NCBI GenBank assembly: GCA_019925105.1
Contig: JAHGAU010000009.1
Location: 1,054,001 to 1,118,000, forward strand
DNA from: Niebla homalea
Lineage: Eukaryota > Ascomycota > Lecanoromycetes > Lecanorales > Ramalinaceae
DNA: 64,000 nt
Reading direction: 5' to 3'
The notes below the pieces were generated by a model, which worked only from the letters and a program-made list of their open reading frames with translations, was not told where the DNA came from and ran no database searches. The position numbers were made by a program, and so were the translations under genes. Positions 25,917 to 40,793 of the stretch are shown piece after piece; the stretch's first letter is position 1, and every line of letters starts with the position of its first letter.

Positions 25917-28900
25917 TTAAGTTATATCCTTAAATACCCTTACCGATATATATGCCTTCTACCCCTTTGTTATTATTGCCGCTGATATTATTATATCTTT
26001 CTTTTACGCTATATTAACGTTATATCCTTAAGCCCCTTACTAAGTATAGCCTTTACGTTATCTTAAGGATTTAAACCGGTAACGGGGCTTATTAACTAAA
26101 TCTTTAACGACCTTATTTATCTTTACGGCGAGGTTAAATTATATTAATAACCCAATAAATATTATAAATTTAACGGCCGTTTATATACTTTATTTCATAA
26201 ATAATATTTAATAATAATCGTAAATATTAACTTTTATTACGAGTTTTAATTTAACTTTAATAAATAAAGGATATAAAATAAAGATATATATAATATTTTA
26301 CTTCCTTTATCCGTATTTATATCCGGCGTTTATCCGATTTCCGGTATATATAATAAATAGGAAGTAAATTAAACCGTTCTTACCTGTCCGGAGTTAAATT
26401 ATTAATATATTATTACCTTTTTTTATAATATTATAGCAGCGGAAATACTTATTAATAATCTTTTTATTATTAAGAATTAAATAATAATAACCTTAAGGTA
26501 TAAAGTCTTTATATTTTTATTAACGCTTAATTTACTTTATTATAATTTATAAGGTAATTATTATAGTTTTCGCTTTTTAAATTTTCTTAATTTTAGTCTT
26601 TCTTACGTTTAACGGGAATTTATATATACTTAAATTAACCTTTAAGATATTAATAAGGTTAATTTCCTTCTTAATTTATTTCTATTTTATCTTAATAAAA
26701 AAAGGGATAAATATCTTTAATTTACTCTTTTTAACTTGAGGCTTATTAAGATTTTAACGGATCCGCCCGTTTCTTATTATTATAATTAAGTATATATATT
26801 TCTTTAATTTTATTTAAGCGATTATTTAATTTAATAAAATTTTAATTAACGATATAAAGACCTTAAACTTTAATACCGGGATAAAAATTACTTTATAAAT
26901 ATTATTAATTACTTTTAAATACTAATTTTAAATTTTCTATAATATTTAAATAGGCTTTTTCTTATATCTTAAAGTACCTTTAAGTATATATTAAATAATT
27001 ATAATATATATTATAATTAACTTTATTATAATTTAATAAATAATCCGGGGCTTTTATAATATAGCTCTTTATATCGATATAACGAGATAAATAAGGTTTT
27101 TTTCTTATAAAGTTATTTTCTTTTAAACTTTTTTTATATAGTCCTTTTAATTAAGTTTCTTATTTATTTAAAATTAAAGACTTTAATATTAATATCCGGT
27201 TTTATTATAACTTTATTTAAATCTATTATAACTATTATATTATATAGTTTTAAGCTTTTAATTATATAAATAAATTTATATTTATACGGTATAAATTAAG
27301 CTTTATAAATTCTTATTTATTTAAGATAAACTTTATAAGTTTATTTTAATTTTAAATAGTTTATACGTATAAAAGTACTATAAATTAAGAGGTAAACGTT
27401 ATTAATAAAGTTTTTAACTTGGATTTTCTATCTCAATATAATAAGCTCCTTAATTAATAAACCGTTAAAAAAGAAAAATAATATAAAAAAAAAACCTTAA
27501 GGAATCCTTATTATAATGGACTTTATTAAGCTTATTTCTTATCCCAGGTTAATTAACGTAACTTAATTATTTAAGGAACTTTTTATTTACTTAATTAAGA
27601 AAAGTAATATCCCCTTTTTCCTTAAGTTATATAATAATTTTTAATAATTTATTTTATTAAAAATATTTATAATATTAAGAAAAAAAAAACTTATAATATA
27701 CTTTTTCCCGTAACCTTATATTATATATACGCCGTTAATTAAGCTTTTAAGGGCTATTTTTATTAATTAATTTCTTTTTATTTTTATTTATTAATCGGGA
27801 AGAAGTCTATAATTCTTTATATAATTATTAAGGATTTTTATTATTATTATCTTTAAGGCTTTCCTTAACGTATATAAAAATATAATAAGTTTATAAGATT
27901 TTATTTTAAAATAATCCGGCTTAATAAGTTTTTTAAGGATAATTATCTTTATTTCCTTAAACTTACGTAAATAATAATTAATATTAAAATATATTTTAAA
28001 AAGGTAAATAAAGATTTTCTTAAATAATAAATTTATTATTATTAAGAATTTATTAAGAATTTTATTTAAATCCGGAACTTTATCCTTTTTTAATTTATTA
28101 ATCGTTTTAATTATTATATTTTATATTATTATTTTATTTATTAATATAAGGTTAAAGTATATAACGTTATCGATATTATTTAAATTAACTTTTAATAAAG
28201 GGGGGAAAAATACTTTTTTAAGGGGTTTAATCTTACTATTAAAGGTATTAATTAATATATTATTAAATCTTTTAAAAAGCAGGAATTTAAAAATAAACTT
28301 TAATTTCTTACTTTATTCTTTATTATATTTCGTTAACTTCTAAATATTATAAGGTAAGACCGTTAAGTTATATATTATAAATTAAAAGTATATTTACTTA
28401 ATTTTTTAATAATTTTCTTTTTTTTTTTTTTAAGTAACCTTTAATTAATTAAGTATTTCCTGATTTTTATATTTAAAAGTTTATTTAATTAATTTTTTTA
28501 TTTTTACGGTTACGGTTATATACCTTTTATTTTATTAAATTTTAATTCTTTAAAAGGGTTTTATTATCGGGATAATTTTATTGATTATTTTATTTAATAC
28601 TTTTATTATTTATTTTATAAAGAAATCGATTTAATCTTTATTATTTAATTAAGGGAAATCCGTAAATTATATTATTATCTCCTCCGCTTTTATATAAATT
28701 TTTATTTTCTTAACCGTTTTTTATATTTTTTTTACCGGTAATAATAAAGTTATATTAACGGTTTAATTTAAGGTTATTTATATCGGTATATAATTTAAGT
28801 TATATTTTAAGTCTTTTTATAGTTTATATATTATAATTACGTTAATAACCTTTTCCATATTAAAGGTTAAATTAATCGTTATTTTAAACTTATAACTTTC

Positions 28901-29929
28901 TTATATAATAATTCTTTATAATATTAATAATAAAAAGTTAATTTAAGCGGTAATTATTAATAGGTTATTTAATTTAATATAATTTATTATACGTTTTTCT
29001 TCGTTCTATATATAATAATATAGGTTAAAGTCTTTAAGCAATATATATTTACTTAAAATAATTAAAATCTCTTTAAATAATAATATTATAAAAGGTTTTT
29101 CTTTATTAATTAACGGCGAATTATATACGTTATAAATATTAAAGTCGCCTTTTAAGTCTTTTTTCCTTATAATATAGAATATATAAAGGTTTTTACTATA
29201 ATAAGTAATATTTTAATTATTTACGTTAAACCGCTTATTTATAAAAAAAGTATATTTTGGTTATTTTATCCCCCTTAAAGGTTAAGTAAAATCCTTCCCC
29301 CGGGTTAATAAACGAATATATATATAAGTTATATAATAATTTTTATATTATTATAACGTTAATATTTTTAATTTTTTTAAATTTAAATATTAATATTATT
29401 ATTTTAATTTTTTCGTTACGGACGTTATATTATATTATTCTTAAAAGCGTTAATATATTATATATTAACCTTTATAAAGGCTCCTTTTTTTATATTTATT
29501 TAAGTTATAGATTTCCTATTAAAATTAAGTATTTTCTAACTTATTATTTTCTCAATTATTATTAAAAACGTAAAATAACTAGCCCTTAAGGTCGGGATTA
29601 TAAAAAGCTTTCTTTTTTTTACTTTATTTATTACTATTATTTACCCCTTATTATTTAATTAATTAAGCTTATATTTTAAGGTTATTTTTAATTAACCCGT
29701 TATATTAATTTTATACGTATTATACCGTTAGATTTTCGCGGTTATCTGGGTTTCCTTACGTTTAATCTTTTTAACTTTTATTATATACTTAAAATCTTAT
29801 ATTAAGTATCTTTTTTTTTATATATAACGTATTTAAGTATATCCTTTATAAGTTTTTTAATTATTAACTTTATATACTTATAAATATTATAATTCTTAAC
29901 GTAAACTATATATTTTATAATATTAAAAT

Positions 29930-30306
29930 GTACGAATAGGGTGGCAATAGCACACGTGTCGGTAAGGATATTCAGTGGTGTAATCGGAATTCTGAAATTT
30001 TAGCATTGGATAAACCCGTAAGGTAACGGAAGAGTAATAGGTTTAAGGGTAACCCTTAAGTGGATTCAGTCGTAGTATTATAGGTTTTCTTAGAAAAAGC
30101 GTATGAATAAATTCTTATTCTTTAAATAACCGTAAATACTCTTAACCCTTAAAACGTGAATAAAAACTAGGTAAATACCGGTTTTTATTCCTAACGTTAT
30201 AGATGTCGGGTTTTTTACGGTTATTAATAAGGCTAAATGGCCGAGTATTAAGGAACGCCGGAATTAGCTTAGCTAGATCCGTAGTATAAATCAATTAATC
30301 AATCAA
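29930..30306 (+). mobile_element. 5'-truncated LINE copy D, poorly RIPed
   Basis: A 377-bp 3' fragment of the same LINE family lies on the + strand inside - strand copy B, with an exact 12-bp target duplication TAATATTAAAAT (29918-29929 and 30307-30318). It ends with the family 3' motif CTAGATCCGTAGTATAAATC and an (AATC)n tail. Most of its first 150 bases keep CA/TG dinucleotides, unlike the surrounding DNA. It is a classic product of abortive target-primed reverse transcription. Confidence 0.92.
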
Positions 30307-33300
30307 TAATATTAAAATATTTTATAATAATATATTTATAATTTTAATACTTAAAATATTAATAAATATTAATTATCTTATTTTATAATTAAATTATCTT
30401 AAGAAATCCCTTTTTAATAATCCCTTTATTTAAGACGTTATTATATATCTTTATTAACGTTATATTTAATATAATAATAAAGTACTTCTTTACGTATTTT
30501 AAGGAGTTAAGTTTTTTTATTACCGGCGGAAGCTTATAATTAATAATTTTAATTTTAAGTAAAAAACTATATTCTTTTTTTCTATATTTTTTAACGTAGT
30601 TTTTTTTTTAGCTTCCTTAAAACGTAATAAATATATTTTATTTATTATAATGGTAAATAATTATTTTAAAACCTTAATTAATTTATATTTTTCTTTATTA
30701 ATTTAAGTTTTAAATTTCTTTAAGTTTTCTTTTACCTTTAAAGACGTTATATTAAAAAGAATATTTTTATTTTATAATTTACGTACCGTAATAATCTATT
30801 TTATTAACGATTCCGTTATTACCTTAAAAACCTTTATTAATTATAATAGGTTTACCTTTATAACCGCGTTCCTTTCTTTATTATTAAATAAATAGACCGT
30901 TATTATTTTTATTTTTTTTAATGCGGCCGTTTTCTCCTCCGTTATCCCTTTATTCTTTATTACGGGTACCCCCTTTATTACCTTCGTTACTTAACTCTTT
31001 TTCATTTAAAGGGTTACCGTTTTTATATCCTCGCCTTATATATTTAACTTTAAACCGCCGTCTTTACCCTTTATTAATGTGCTTATTATTGCTTTTTAAG
31101 AGCCCTATAATTACTCCGTTTTCTTTAGTTTTATTTTTACTTTTATATAAAAATCTTTTATACTTTTTAACTTAATCCGTAATATCGGTTAAATCTTTAA
31201 TATAATATTTTTTTATTTTACCGTAAGGAGTCCTTTTAAGGCTTTTATTATTATTTTTATTGCCCTTTTACCCTTATTTACCGGGCGATATATTATCTCC
31301 GCCTTTTATCTTTAATCCCTTAAGGTTTTATCCTTTTTATTAACCTTATTTCCCCTTTATATATCCTTAATAATACTTTCGCCGTAGTCTTTTTGCCTTT
31401 TCCCCCCGTTTATATTCTTCGCCGTTAATACTATATTAGCCTTCTTACCCCCTTATTTACCTTTTATTTCTATATTATTATTATACGTTTTATACGTTTT
31501 AATATACGTATTTTATTAACCTTAATTTCTTTATTTATTTTAAGTATTATCCGGCTTATTATTATTATATTGCCCGTATATATCGTTGTTATTTCTATTA
31601 ATATAAGTTACTTACCCGTTTACCACCTTATTCTCAACCATTATGCCACTTTTACTTATTGTATTTAATATACTTTCTTTATTATTACGAGAGCTATACG
31701 TATACGCATCGTTTTGGACCTCTAGGGTCCCTTTGTTCGTCGCCATCTTTTAATTAATTTTTATATTATTATTTTAATTATTAATATAAAGTTAAAGTAT
31801 ATAACGTTATTAATATTATTTAAGTTAACTTTTAATAAAGGAAAAAAAAATATTCCTTTAAAAGCTTTAATTTTATTATTAAAAATATTAATTAATATAT
31901 TATTAAGTTTTTTAAAAAGCTGGAATTTAAGGATAAACTTTAATTTTTTACTTTAATTTTTATTATGTTTTATTAACTTTTAAATATTATAAAATAAAAC
32001 CGTTAAGTTATATACCGTAAATTAAAAGTATATTTATTTAACCTTTTAATAATTTTCTCTTTTTCTTTTTAAGTAAACCTTATTTAATTAAGTATTTCTT
32101 AATTTTTATATTTAAAAGTTTATTTAATTAGCCTTTTTACTTTTACGGTTATAATTATATATTTTTTATTTTAATAAATTTTAACTTTTTAAAAAGGCTT
32201 TATTATTAAGATTATCTTATTAATTATTTCGTTTAATATTTTTATTATTTACTTTATAAAAAGGTTAATCCGGTTTTTATTATTTAATTAAGGGAGGTCC
32301 GTAAACTATATTATTATCTCCTTTACTTTTATATAAACCTTTATTTTTTTAATCGTTTTTTACGCTCTTTTTACTGGTGGTAATAAGGTTATATTAACGG
32401 TTTAATTTAAATTTATTTATATTAATATATAATTTAAATTATATTTTAAGTCCTTTTATAACCCGTATATAATAATTATATTAATAACACCTTTTAAGTT
32501 AAACGTTAAATTAATTATAATCTTAAATCCTTAACTTTTTTATATTATAATCTTTTTTAACGTTAATAAAATAAGGTTAAATTAAACAATAATTATTAAT
32601 AATTCTTTAAATTTAACGTAATTAATTATACGTCCTTTTTTATTTTACTTAATATAATAAAGATTAAAGTCTTTTATTAAGAAATATTTATTAAATACGG
32701 TTATAATATTTTTAAATAATAAAATTATAAAAAGCCTTTTTTTATTGGCCTGTAACGGATTATACGCGTTATAAATATTTAAGTTTCTTTTAATATTTTT
32801 TTCTTATATAATTTAAAGCGTATATAAATTCTTTTTATAGTAAATAATATTTTAATTATTTATATTTAACTTTTTATTTATAAAAAAATATATCCGTATC
32901 GTTTTATTTTTTTAAAGGTTAAATAAAAATTATTTCTTAAGTTAATTAAAAAGTATATATACGGATTATACGGCGGTTTCTATATTATTATAATATTAAT
33001 ATTCTTTATTTCTTTAAATTTAAATATTAATATTATAGTTTTAATTATTTCTTTCCGTATATTATATTATATTACTTTTAAAAGTATAAACGTATTATAT
33101 ATTAATTTCTATTAAGTTCTTTTTATTAACTTTTATTTATATAAACGGTTTTTCTTCAAAGTTAAACGTTATTTATTCCGGTTTCTTTATTATAATAATT
33201 ATTCCGATTAAGCGGCCGGCTTTAAGGGTTAATATCGCTATAAATTTCCTTTTTTTTACGTTATTAATTATTACGTTTTATCCTTTTTTATTTAATAAGC

Positions 33301-33358
33301 TTTATTTATATTTTAAGACTGTTTTTAATTATTTTACCGGTTTAAATTTATATAAATT

Positions 33359-36300
33359 GATTAATTAATTAATTAATTTATATTACGGATTTAATTAAGC
33401 TAATTCCGGCGTTCCTTAATACGCGGCTTTTTGGCCTTATTGGTAACCGTAAAAACCTAATACTTATAACGTTAGGGTAAAAACCGGCGTTTATTAAACC
33501 TTTACCCTTTATCCCTTAAAATAAAGGATATTAACGGCTTTTTAAAGAATAATAATTTATTTATATATTTTTTATATTTTAACTTCTTTAAGAAAATCTA
33601 TAATATTATAACCGTATCCTTAAAAGGGTTACTTTTAAACTTATTATTCTTCCGTTTTTTTATATATTTATATTATTTTAATCTTATATAATACCTTTAA
33701 ATATTCTTATTAATACTTACGTATTTAATATATATTTTTTTATATTATTATTACCGTTAATTCCTTTAAAAACTTTTAATAAATGTTTATTATTATATTT
33801 TTATGGCTATAAAAAATACTTTCCGGTTTATATAATTAATATAACCGGTTTCCGTTTCTCCTTTTTTTCTTTAATTAATAACGGGCCTTCTTTATAAGGT
33901 TTTTAATAATTTTATTTATATTTATAATAAAATTAAACTATAATAATAATCCGGTAAATATTATAAACTTAATAATTGCTTAAATATTTTATTTTATAAA
34001 TAATATTTAATAATAATTATAAGTATTAACTTTTATAATAAGTTTTAATTTAATTTCTATAAATAAAGGATAAAAAATAAAAATATATACGGTATCTTGC
34101 TTCTTTTATCCGTATTTATATCCGGCGTTTATCCGATTTTTAATATATATAATAAATAAGAAATAAATTAAACCGTTTTTACTTATTTAAAGTTAAATTA
34201 TTAATACGTTATTATTTTTCTCTATAATATTATAACGGCGGAAATACTTATTAATAATCTTTTTATTATTAAAAATTAAGTAATAATAACCTTAAAATAT
34301 AAAGTCCTTATATTTTTATTAACGTTTAATTTACTTTATCGCGGTTTATAAAGTAATCGTTATAACCTTTATTCTTTAAATCTTTTTAATCTTGGTTTTT
34401 TTTACGTTTAACTGGAATTTATATATATTTAAATTAACCTTTAAGACGCCGGTAAAATTAACCTTTTTTTTTTTTAACTTTTTTTTACTTTATCTTAATA
34501 AAAAAAGGGATAAGTATTTTTAATTTATTCCCTTTAACTTAAGGCTTATTAAGATTCTAACGGATCTACTTATTTCCTATTATCGTAATTAAATATATAT
34601 ATTTCTTTAATTTTACTTAAGTAATTATTTAATTTAATAAAACTTTAATTAATAATATAAAGATTTTAAACTTTAATACCGGGATAAAAATTATTTCAGA
34701 AATACCGTTAATTACTCTTAAATATCGGTTTTAGATTTGCTATAATATTTAAATAAGCTTTTTCTTATATCCCGGAGTATTTTTAGGTATATATTAAATA
34801 ATCGTAACGTATATTATAGTTAACTTTATTATAATTTAAAAATAAATAATCCGGGCTTTTTATAACGTAATCCTTTATATTAATATAATAAGATAAATAA
34901 GGTTTTTTTTATAAAGTTATTTTCTTTTAAACCTTTTTTATATAATTTTTTTAATTAAACTTCTTATTTATTTAAAGGTTAAGGACTTTAATATTAATAT
35001 TTAACTTTATTATAACTTTATTTAAGTCTATTATAATTATTATATTATATAACTTCGGACTCTCAATTATATAAATAGACTTATACTTATATAATATAAA
35101 TTAAGCTTTATAAGTTTTTATTTATTAAAAATAAACTTTATAAGTTTATTTTAATTCTAGATAATTTATACGTATAAAAATACTATAGGCTAAAAAATAA
35201 ATATTATTAATAAAGCTTTTAATTTAAACCTTTTATTTTAACTTAATAAGCTTTTTAATTAATAAATTATTAAAAAATAACAATAATATAAGAAAAATAA
35301 ATAATCCTTAAAGAATCCTTATTATAACGGGCTTTATTAAATTTATTTTTTATCCTAGGTTAATTAACGTAACTTAATTACTTAAGAAATTTTTTATTTA
35401 TTTAATTAAAAAAAATAATATCCTTTTCTTTTTTAAGTTATATAATAATTTTTAATAATTTACCTTATTAAAAATACTTATAATATTAAGAGAAAAAAAA
35501 CTTATAATATACTTTTTCCCGTAATTTTATATTATATATACGTTATTAATTAATCCTTTAAGGGTTATTTTTATTAATTGATTTTTCTTTATTTTTATTT
35601 ATTAATTAAGGAGAAGTCCGTAATTCTTTATATAATTATTAAAGATCTTTATTATTATTATTTTTAAAATCTTTTTTAATGTATAAAAGAATATAATAAG
35701 TCTATAAAACTTTATTTTAAAATAATTTAATTTAATAAACTTCTTGAGGATAATCGTTTTTATTTCTTTAAACTTACGTAAATAATAATTAACGTTAAAG
35801 TATACTTAAAAAAAGTAAATAAAAACTTTTTTAAACGGTAAGGTTATTATTAATAGGAATTTATTAAGAATCCTATTTAATTTTAAGGCTTTATCTTTCT
35901 TTAATTTATTAATCGTTCTGGTTATTATATTTTATATTATTACCTTATTTATTAATATGGGGTTAAAGTATATAATATTATCGATATCGTTTAAGTTAAC
36001 TTCTAGTAAAAAAGAGAGAAATACTCCTTTAAGGGCCTTAATTTTATCGTTAAAAGTATTAATTAATATATTATCGGGTCTCTTAAAAGGTAAGAATTTA
36101 AAAATAAACTTTAATTTCTTATTCTATTCTTTATTATATTTTATTAACTTTTAAATAATATAAAATAAGACCGTTAAGTTATATACTATAAATTAAAAAT
36201 ATATTTACTTAATTTTTTTAATAATCCTTTTTTTTTAAAGTAATTTTTAATTAATTAAATATCTTTTCATTTTTATATTTAAAAGTGTATTTAATTAACC

Positions 36301-39136
36301 TTTTTACCTTTATAATTACGGTTATATACCCTTTATTTTAATAAGTTTTAACTTTTTAAGAAAGCTTTATTGATAAGATTATATTATTAATTATTTCGTT
36401 TAATACCTTTATCATTTATTTTATAAAGAAGTTAATTTAATCTTTATTATTTAATTAAAGGAGGTTTATAAATTACATTATCGTTTTTTCCGTTTTTATA
36501 TAAATTTTTACTTTTTTAATTATTTTTTATGCTTTCCTTACCGGTGGTAATAAGGTCGTATTAATAATTTAGTTTAAGGTTATTTATATCGGTATTTAAT
36601 TTAAGTTATATTTTAAGTTTTTTTATAACTCATATATAATAACCGTATTAATAATACCTTTTAAATTAAACGTTAAATTAATCGTAATTTTAAATCCTTG
36701 GTTTTTTTATATTATAGTCTTTTTTAATATTAATAACGTAAGATCAAACCGGATAATAATTATTAATAATTCTTTAGATTTAACGTAATTAATTATATAT
36801 TCTTTTTCGTTTTATTTAATATAATAAAAATTAAAGTCTTTTATTAAAAGGTATTTATTGGATATAATTATAATATCCTTAAGTAACGGGATCGTAAAAA
36901 GCCTTTTTTTATTGGCCGGCGGCGGATTATACGTATTATAAATATTTAAGTTTTTTTTAATATTTCCTTTTTATATAATTTAAAGCATATATAGATTCCC
37001 TCCGTAATAAATAACGTTTTAATTATTTTTATTTAATTTCTTATTTATAAAGAAATATATTTATATTTTTTCTTTTTTTTTAAAGATTAAATAAAAATTA
37101 TTTCCCGGATTAATTAAAGAATATATATAGAAGTTATACGGCGGCTTTTATATTAATATTATAACTTTAATTATTTCTTTATATACGTTATATTATATTA
37201 CCCTTAAAAGTATAAACGTATTATATATTAATTTCTATTAAGTTCTCCCCGTTAACTTTTATTTATATAAATGGTTTTTCTTTAAGGTTAAACGTTATTT
37301 ACCCCGGTTTTTTTCTTATAATAATTATTCCGGTTAAGTAATTAACCTTAAAGGTTAATATTATTATAAGCTTTCTTTTTTTTACGTTATTAATTATTAC
37401 GTTTTATCTTTCTTTATTTAACGGGCTTTATTTGCGTTTTAAGATTATTTTTAATTACCTTATTAATTTAAATTTATATAAATTATAACGTTAAATTTTA
37501 ACCGTTATTTTAATCTTTTTACGTTAAATCTTTTTAACCTTTACTATATACTATAAGTTTTACGCTGAATAATTATTATTCTTATATATTACGTATTTTA
37601 ATATATTTTTTATTAAACTTTTTATTATTAAGTTTACGTATTTATACGTATTGTATTTTTTAACGTATATTATATATTTTATATTATTAAGGTATTTCAT
37701 AATAATATATTTATACTTTTAATATTTAAAATATTAATAAATATCCATTATTCAATTTTATAGCTTTACTAATTTAAGGGGTTTACCCTTTATTACCTCT
37801 TTATTAAGGATATCGTCGTATATCCTTATTAACGTTATACTTAAAATAACTATAAAGTACCTCTTTATCCGGCTAAAGGTATTTAACCTTTTTATTATAA
37901 AGGGAAGAATATAATTAATGATCTTTAATCCGGAATAAAGGACCGTATTCTCCCTTTTTATTCGTTTTAAGGTAATTTTCCCTTTTTCTTTTATAAACCT
38001 TATTAAATATATTCCGTTTATTATAATAGCGAATAATTACCTTAATACCTTTACCGTTTTATATCCCTTTTTATTAATTTATCCTTTTAACTTCTTAAGC
38101 CCTTTTTTTACCTTTAATAAAATTATATTAAGGAGGATATCCTTATTTTATAATTTACGTATTATAATAATTTACTTTATTAACGGCTTTTTTATTACTT
38201 TAAATGTTTTTATTAATTATAAAAAGTTCGCTTTTATAATTATATTCCTTTCTTTTTTATCCAATAATTATATAGTTATTATTTTTACTTTCCTTAATAC
38301 CGTTATTTTCTTTTTAATTTTTATTTTTTTACCGCCAATATAAATATTATTTTTATAACCCTTATTATTTAACTTACTTTTACCCTTATCTATAGAGCTT
38401 CTTCCGTTATTCCTTTATTTTATATATAGTTTTTTTTAATTCTTTTCGTTTGCTTTTACCGGTATCTTTATTATCGCCTTTTAAACTCTGCGTAGCCTTT
38501 TTAAATCTTTTAATCCCGCTTTTATTTTTACGTAAAAGTCTTTTATCCCCTATAATTTAATTTATAGTATTAATTAGGTTTTTAATATAATATCCTTTTA
38601 TTTAATTATAAAGAAGCTTTTTAATGTTTTTATTATTTCTTCCTTTATTATATTCTTTTTACGTATTTAATAATTATTTTTTTTAATAATTTATCCTTAA
38701 TTATTTAATACTTTTTTAATTTTATCTGGCTTTCTTTTAATTTATATATACTTAATAAAGCCTTTTCCGCGTCTGCTTATTTTTTATCCGTCGTTATATA
38801 TTATCCTTATTTCTTTTATCCTTTATTTACCCTTTATAATTACGTTACCTTTACGCGTTATATACGTTTTTTTATATATATCTCGTTAATTATAAACTTT
38901 TTATTTAATTTAAGAGTTTTTTATTATATAATTATTACGTTATCCGTATAAATTATTATTATTTCCGTTAATAAGGGCCGTTTACCCTTTTACTTTTTTT
39001 ATTTCTATTATTATTCCGCTTCCGCTTATTATACTTAAGGTACTTACCTTATTATTACTTAAGGTATATATATATATATCGTTTTGAACCTCTGGGGTCC
39101 CGTTGTTCGTTGCCATCTTTCATTAACCTTCGTAAT
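33359..39136 (-). mobile_element. nested full-length LINE copy C
   Basis: Inserted into the middle of copy A with an exact 13-bp duplication ATTTATATAAATT (33346-33358 and 39137-39149). Length is 5778 bp, with a (TTGA)n/(TTAA)n tail at the left end and the ORF1 start (reverse complement of TTCGTTGCCAT, about 39106-39116) at the right. It is full length and RIPed throughout. The small + strand open frame at 35957-36154 within it is antisense and non-coding. Confidence 0.92.
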
Positions 39137-40793
39137 ATTTATATAAATTATAACGTTAAACTTTAATTGTTATCCTAGTTTTTTTTACGTTGAGTTTCTT
39201 TGGCTTTTACTATATACTATAAGTCCTATATTAAGTAATTATTATTTTTATATACTATATATTTTAACATATTCTTTATTAAACCTTTTATTATTAAATT
39301 TACGTATTCATACGTATTATACCTTCCGGTATATATTGTATACTTTATATTATTAAGGTACCTCGTAATAATATATCCGTACCCTTAATATTTAAAGTAT
39401 TAATAGATATCCGCCGCTTAATCTTATGGCCTTATTAATTTAAGGGATTTACCTTTTATTACCCCCTTATTAAAAATATTATCATATATCCTTATTAACG
39501 TTACGTTTACAATAATTATAGAATATCTTTTTATCCGGTTAAGGGTATTTAGCTTTTTTATTACGGGGGGAAGATTATAATTAATGATCTTTAACTTAAA
39601 ATAAAGGACCGTATTCTCCCTTTTTATTTATCTTAAAATAATTTCCTCTTCCTTTCTTATAAACTTTATTAAGTATATCCTGTTTATTATAATAATAAAT
39701 AATTACCTTAATATCTTTACCGTTTTATATCCCTTTTTATTGGTTTATTTTTTGGATTTCTTAAGCTTCTTCCTTATTTTTAATAAAATTATATTAAGGA
39801 GGATATCTTTATTTTATAACCTATATACCGTAATAATTTACTTTATTAACGGCTCCCCGGTTATTTTAAACGCCTTTATTAATTATAAAGGGTTTACTTT
39901 TATAACTATATTCTTCTCCTTTTTACCTGATAATTATATAGTTACTATTTTTACCTTTTTTAATACCGTTTTTTTTAACCTTTATTTTTTTTACCGTTAA
40001 TATAAGTATTATTTTTATAGCCTTTATTACTTAGCTTACCCTTACTTTTATCCGTAAAGTTTCTCCCGTTACTCCCTTATTTTATATATAGCCTTTTTAA
40101 TTCCTTGTACCTTTTTTTACCGGTATTTTCGTTACGGCCCTTTGGGCTCCGCGTAACCTCTTTAATTCCCTTAATCCCGCCCCCGTTTTTACGTAAAAGT
40201 TTCTTATTTTCCGTAGCTTAATTTATAATATTGGTTAGGTTTCTAATATAATATTCTTTTATTTAATTATAAGGAGGCCCTTTAACGTTTTTATTGTTTC
40301 TTCTTTTATTATATTCCCTTTATATATTTAATAATTTTTTTTATAGCTTATCTTTAATTACTTAACGCTTTTTTATTTTTACCTGGCTTTTTCCTAGTTT
40401 ATATATACTTAATAAAACTTTCTCCGCCCCTACCTCTTTTCTATCTATCGCTACGTATTATCCCCGTTTCTTTTATCCTTTATTTACCCTTTATAATTAC
40501 GTTACTTTTATGCATTATACATATTCTTTTACGCGTATCTTATTAATTATAAACTTTTTATTTAATTTAAGAGTTCTTTATTATATAGTCATCGCGTTAT
40601 TTATATGAATTATTACTATTTCCGTTAATAAGGGCCGTTTACTTTTCTACCCTTTTTACTTCCATGATTACTCCGCTTCCGCTTATTATACTTAAGGCTT
40701 TTACCTTATTATTACTTGAGCTATACACGTATGCATCGTTTTAAACCTCTAGGGTCCCGTTATTCGTCGCCATCATCTTTTTCTATATATATA

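Larger units (their letters stand above)
25375..31758 (-). mobile_element. nested full-length LINE copy B
   Basis: Inserted into the reverse transcriptase region of copy A with an exact 17-bp target duplication TTTTATATTATTATTTT (25358-25374 and 31759-31775). The 3' end is a (TTGA)n tail with the unmutated family end ACGGATCTAGCTAAGCTAAT. The 5' end has an unmutated ORF1 start at about 31747. Total length is 6384 bp; subtracting a solo LTR and a truncated LINE gives about 5.78 kb, again full length. A + strand frame at 30921-31175 is merely antisense to ORF1. RIPed and inactive. Confidence 0.92.
22791..40783 (-). mobile_element. outer LINE copy A, split by two nested LINEs
   Basis: A full-length - strand LINE of the same family as copy E, present as three pieces: 22791-25374 (3' part with tail), 31776-33358 (middle) and 39150-40783 (5' part with the ATGGCGACGAA start at about 40773). 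Removing the inserts and one copy of each target duplication leaves about 5.8 kb, matching the intact copies. The tail reads (TTAA)n, the RIPed form of (TTGA)n. The flanking duplication is probably TATATATATA (about 22780-22790 and 40784-40793), which carries little information. It is heavily RIPed. Confidence 0.88.
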
